IMG/VR virus record: IMGVR_UViG_3300044627_005797
Coordinates: 1-23,178 of that record
Source of the DNA: a virus
Strand: one strand, 5' to 3'
Length of the DNA stretch: 23,178 nt
Shown in pieces: positions 21,058-23,178 of this stretch (within the stretch, counting starts at the first letter, position 1; each line of letters starts with the position of its first letter). The translations under genes and the position numbers were made by a program. The notes beneath the pieces were generated by a model. That model did not search any database. It had not been told where the DNA came from and saw nothing but the letters and a program-made list of their open reading frames with translations.

Positions 21058-21228
21058 GTGCTCGACCTCGTCCCTCGCCGCCCGCGCTTCGAAGGCCCGG
21101 TCGTCGTGTTCGTGGTCGCCGCCCTGACGGTCTACGCTCTCGGGTTCTGGCTCGCGTGGTCCGGTTTCGCGGCGCAGGAGCTTCTCGGCGACGAGGCCGC
21201 GGTCGAGGACACCGGGTTCGGCTGCTGA
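21058..21228 (+). CDS. 56-residue single-pass membrane protein
   Basis: GTG start 3 nt after the methyltransferase stop; the ribosome-binding site is only a G-run, so coupling is likely. A basic N-terminus (LVPRRPRF) is followed by about 20 hydrophobic residues (VVVFVVAALTVYALGFWLAW) and an acidic tail ending in Cys. The N-in, C-out topology follows the positive-inside rule. Function is unknown; a holin accessory or membrane anchor cannot be separated on this evidence. Confidence 0.6.
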   Translation: MLDLVPRRPRFEGPVVVFVVAALTVYALGFWLAWSGFAAQELLGDEAAVEDTGFGC

Positions 21229-21241
21229 CCGGGGCGGCCGT

Positions 21242-21247
21242 TACCCC
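21242..21247 (+). promoter_or_regulatory. -10-like hexamer 6 nt before a start codon
   Basis: TACCCC in GTTACCCC, with exactly 6 nt to the ATG at 21254 and no Shine-Dalgarno. It lacks the final T, so it is the weakest of the three leaderless-type sites. Confidence 0.35.
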
Positions 21248-21253
21248 GTCGGC

Positions 21254-21661
21254 ATGGCTACCCCGATCGAGTTCCCCTGCCCTCGCTGTGGCGCCCGCGA
21301 GGGCGAACCGTGCTGGACGCTGACCGACGGCGCGATGCGGACGACGCCGCACGACGCCCGGCGGCGCAAGGCCGGCGAGCGCGTCGAGCGTCCCGAGCAG
21401 ACCCGGAAGCAGGTCGACGCGCGGGAGGACGGGGCGCGGCACTTCATGGTCGCAGGCGCGCTGTCGAACCTTCGAGGCGTCATCGCGTGTCGGTGGGTCG
21501 ACGGGTTCGACGAGGACGACCGGCGTGACCTCGTCACCGCGGTCGAGGCGCTTTCCCGGATCGACCAGCGGCGACGTGAGCGAAGGTTGATCCGCCAGAG
21601 CAACCGGCGGTTCAGGAAGGAGCAGGCGGTGGCGGCCGACCACGACGACCTGAACAGGTAG
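21254..21661 (+). CDS. Phage zinc-finger protein (135 aa)
   Basis: The ATG is preceded by no ribosome-binding site, only a -10-like hexamer. The N-terminal 35 residues have FPCPRCGAREGEPCWT...PHDARR, the CPxCGAxxGxPC...HxxR finger common in small phage proteins and thought to bind zinc. The rest is strongly helical and charged (RRRKAGERVERPEQTRKQ and ALSRIDQRRRERRLIRQ) with a basic C-terminus, consistent with nucleic-acid binding. Its specific role is not known. Confidence 0.7.
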   Translation: MATPIEFPCPRCGAREGEPCWTLTDGAMRTTPHDARRRKAGERVERPEQTRKQVDAREDGARHFMVAGALSNLRGVIACRWVDGFDEDDRRDLVTAVEALSRIDQRRRERRLIRQSNRRFRKEQAVAADHDDLNR

Positions 21662-21670
21662 CCGGCCGCC

Positions 21671-21680
21671 GTGCTACGCT
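21671..21680 (+). promoter_or_regulatory. Extended -10-like promoter
   Basis: GTGCTACGCT, identical over 10 nt to the elements at 1045 and 22256, lies 19 nt before the ATG at 21700. AGAGG lies between, so this is a short-leader rather than leaderless unit. Confidence 0.5.
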
Positions 21681-21699
21681 TCGGGCGAGAGGTAGTCCC

Positions 21700-22227
21700 A
21701 TGCCCGAAGCCCAGCCGTCCGCAGCCGAGATCGTGAAGTCGTGGCCCACCGCGCCCGCGTGGAACCATGCCGTCGTCCACCCGACCGTCTCGCCCGACGA
21801 CACCCATTCGATCGCGGTGCCCTGCTACGACGAGTGCGTCGATTCCGTCGTCGCCATCCTCCCCGACGGCTCGCGCCGCCACGTCGCGTTCGTGCGCGAG
21901 GAGACGACCCGCACGTTCCTCTGGCGGCGAGGGTGGGTCGACCAGACCGAGGCGTTCAAGGCCCTGCTCGACGCCGAGGCTGCACGGGTCGAGGACGCGG
22001 CGAAGGCCGACGGCACCAACGCCGTGCTCGACGACGCGCTCCTGCTTGCGATCCGCGGCTCCGACGCTCCGCGCGGCGTCACGTCCCTGTTCCTGACCCG
22101 CGCGACGAAGCTCGGCGCGGCCGTGGTCGACGCGCGCCTCGCGGCCCTCGCCGCCGACGGTCGGATCGAGAAGGTCGGCGAGGGCGGCCCGGTCGTCCTG
22201 TTCCGCGAGCCGAAGCGCGCGGCGTGA
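21700..22227 (+). CDS. Unknown protein with possible C-terminal winged helix (175 aa)
   Basis: ATG with GAGAGG about 8 nt upstream. The N-terminal part (about 1-75) is mixed, with SIAVPCYDECVDSVVAILPDGSRRHVAFV as a beta unit. After a helical middle, the C-terminal 70 residues (DDALLLAIRGSDAPRGVT, LTRATKLGAAVVDARLAALAADGRIEKV split by a turn, GGPVVLFREP) read like a winged helix-turn-helix: three helices then a two-strand wing. This would suit a transcription regulator, but it lies within the head genes and may be structural. The family is not recognised. Confidence 0.65.
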   Translation: MPEAQPSAAEIVKSWPTAPAWNHAVVHPTVSPDDTHSIAVPCYDECVDSVVAILPDGSRRHVAFVREETTRTFLWRRGWVDQTEAFKALLDAEAARVEDAAKADGTNAVLDDALLLAIRGSDAPRGVTSLFLTRATKLGAAVVDARLAALAADGRIEKVGEGGPVVLFREPKRAA

Positions 22228-22255
22228 CCGGGTAGGCAACTGGCGGCGGCCCGCC

Positions 22256-22265
22256 GTGCTACGCT
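22256..22265 (+). promoter_or_regulatory. Extended -10-like element giving a leaderless connector transcript
   Basis: GTGCTACGCT with TACGCT at 22260-22265 and exactly 6 nt to the ATG at 22272. No Shine-Dalgarno is present. Confidence 0.5.
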
Positions 22266-22271
22266 CCGGGC

Positions 22272-22868
22272 ATGGCAAGCCAGTTCACCACCTCCGCGCG
22301 GGTCAAGGCGCACCTTTCGATCCCTGCCGGCGTCACCCAGCACGACGCCCGAATCGGGTACGCGGTCGACTCGGTCGACTCGATCCTCCTGCCGCTGCTC
22401 GGGCTCGATCCGATCTCAGGGTCGGTCACGCAACAGTGGTATTCGGACTATGTCGACGTCGGCGAGCCCAACGAGGACCGGGTGGCGCTCTCGCACTACC
22501 CGGTCGTAGCCGGCTCGGTTGCCGGCGTCACGAACGACGGAACGCTGCTCGGCGCAACCGAGTGGTACTCGCGCGACAAGGTCGGCGAGATCGTGCTGAC
22601 CGGCGACGGCGCGTTCTTCGCCGAGGGGAAGCGGAAGGTCGTCGTGACGTATCAGGCCGGGTACGCCAGCGTTCCGGGGGCGCTGTCCCTCGCCGGGGAC
22701 GCGATCGGTGCGTGGGTGTTCAACCAGCTACCGAAGGGCGGGTTCGAGTCGGAGAAGGTCGGCGAGTACGCCTACACGGCGAAGGGCTCCGCGTCGGCGA
22801 GCGACGGCGACCTGCCGCCGTTGATCCGTCGGCTGATCGCCGGCTACCGCCGGACGGGCACGCGGTAG
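22272..22868 (+). CDS. Head-tail connector protein (gp6-like)
   Basis: 198 residues. Opening with FTTSARVKAHLSIPAGVTQHDARIGYAVDSVDSILLPLLG, it matches the helical start of gp6-like connectors, in which the N-terminus mentions a short helix pair with a D-x-x-I pattern. A beta-rich middle (TQQWYSDYVDVGEPNEDRVALSHYPVV, read as two strands, then VTYQAGYASVPGALSLA) and an amphipathic C-terminal helix (PPLIRRLIAGYRR) follow the family order. Such proteins ring the portal and join head to tail. The position after capsid and before the expected tail genes agrees. Confidence 0.75.
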   Translation: MASQFTTSARVKAHLSIPAGVTQHDARIGYAVDSVDSILLPLLGLDPISGSVTQQWYSDYVDVGEPNEDRVALSHYPVVAGSVAGVTNDGTLLGATEWYSRDKVGEIVLTGDGAFFAEGKRKVVVTYQAGYASVPGALSLAGDAIGAWVFNQLPKGGFESEKVGEYAYTAKGSASASDGDLPPLIRRLIAGYRRTGTR

Positions 22869-22872
22869 TCGT

Positions 22873-22890
22873 TACCCGGCGGGGGAGGTG
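22873..22890 (+). promoter_or_regulatory. -10-like hexamer and ribosome-binding site of the reductase gene
   Basis: TACCCG (22873-22878) is a poor -10, followed by GGGGGAGGTGA, a strong Shine-Dalgarno ending just before the ATG at 22894. The ribosome-binding site is certain, the promoter is not. Confidence 0.35.
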
Positions 22891-22893
22891 ACA

Positions 22894-23178
22894 ATGAACG
22901 TTCTCGTCCTCGGTGGCTCAGGCCGGCTCGGGCGTCGGTTGGTTCCCGCGCTGCACGCGGCCGGGCACACCGTCGCCGCGCCGACCCGAACCGAGTGCGA
23001 CGTAGCCGAGCCCGGCGACGTCGGCCGCCAGTTTCGCCGAGGGCGGCGCGGACCCGCGATCGACCTCGTCGTGTGCCTCGCCGCTTACGCCGACGTGGTT
23101 GGCTGCGACTCGAACCCGGCGAAGGCGAAGGCCGGCAACATCGACACGGTGAGGACCGTCGGGACCGCTTGCGCCGAC
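22894..23178 (+). CDS. dTDP-4-dehydrorhamnose reductase-like SDR (RmlD-like), 5' part
   Basis: 95 residues to the window end; the 3' part is missing. The N-terminus has the Rossmann GGSGRLG (residues 7-13) and a further PTRTECDV segment. IDLVVCLAAYADVVGCDSNPAKAKAGN matches the conserved DxVxNxAAYTxVDxxExxPxxAxxxN of RmlD-type extended SDRs, with the start of the next helix. These enzymes make dTDP-L-rhamnose. With the 2-epimerase at the other end of the window, it points to nucleotide-sugar metabolism carried by the phage. Related NAD-dependent epimerases are possible. Confidence 0.78.
   Translation, partial: MNVLVLGGSGRLGRRLVPALHAAGHTVAAPTRTECDVAEPGDVGRQFRRGRRGPAIDLVVCLAAYADVVGCDSNPAKAKAGNIDTVRTVGTACAD

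Noticed and set aside
1-23178. tRNA genes, CRISPR arrays, integrase, attachment sites and insertion sequences
   Set aside because: No cloverleaf-like sequence, regular spaced repeats, recombinase motifs or terminal inverted repeats were recognised on reading the window.

Overview
This window is a stretch of double-stranded DNA tailed-phage genome, or a prophage in a very GC-rich bacterium. It holds the DNA-packaging and head-assembly genes in canonical order: terminase large subunit, portal, prohead protease with scaffold, HK97-fold major capsid protein, and a gp6-like head-tail connector. No tail, lysis, replication or integrase gene is visible, so it is part of a larger genome. GC is about 70% by eye, GTG starts are frequent, and genes are packed with 4-base stop/start overlaps. 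The host cannot be fixed from sequence alone. A GC-rich phylum such as Planctomycetes or Actinobacteria is an inference.

Layout. Bases 1-1056 hold the end of a UDP-GlcNAc 2-epimerase gene and a small membrane protein gene. Bases 1045-3286 form a compact transcription unit with its own -10-like promoter and a strong terminator. It encodes a ParB-like protein, a TET/JBP-like 2-oxoglutarate/Fe(II) oxygenase and an FkbM-type methyltransferase, three overlapping genes that look like a DNA base hypermodification cassette. A leftward gene of unknown function (3303-4130) converges on it. Bases 4297-13299 are a long rightward chain of mostly unknown genes, many overlapping by 4 nt. The chain includes an ASCH-domain protein, several micro-ORFs and the terminase large subunit (10590-12320). 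Bases 13345-19134 carry the capsid module: a 1042-residue portal fused to a head-morphogenesis-like region and a further C-terminal domain, a protease-scaffold fusion, and the major capsid protein. An HNH endonuclease with three helix-turn-helix-like repeats follows (19196-20023), then a terminator and a second leftward gene (20088-20405). Bases 20530-22868 carry a SAM methyltransferase, a small membrane protein, a zinc-finger protein, a possible winged-helix protein and the connector. The window ends inside a dTDP-4-dehydrorhamnose-reductase-like gene.

Regulation. The middle operon relies on translational coupling. From the portal onward many genes have their own TAC-type -10-like hexamer. 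Three genes start exactly 6 nt after the hexamer and lack a Shine-Dalgarno sequence, which suggests leaderless transcripts. The two leftward genes share a duplicated divergent control region whose conserved blocks are identically spaced. The HNH gene has a hairpin covering its ribosome-binding site, with a promoter placed so that its own transcript would escape the hairpin.

How the genes work together. The packaging and head genes form a standard virion assembly line. The ParB/oxygenase/FkbM unit, perhaps helped by the sugar-nucleotide enzymes at both window ends and by the ASCH protein, may chemically alter phage DNA to evade host nucleases. That last link is inference.
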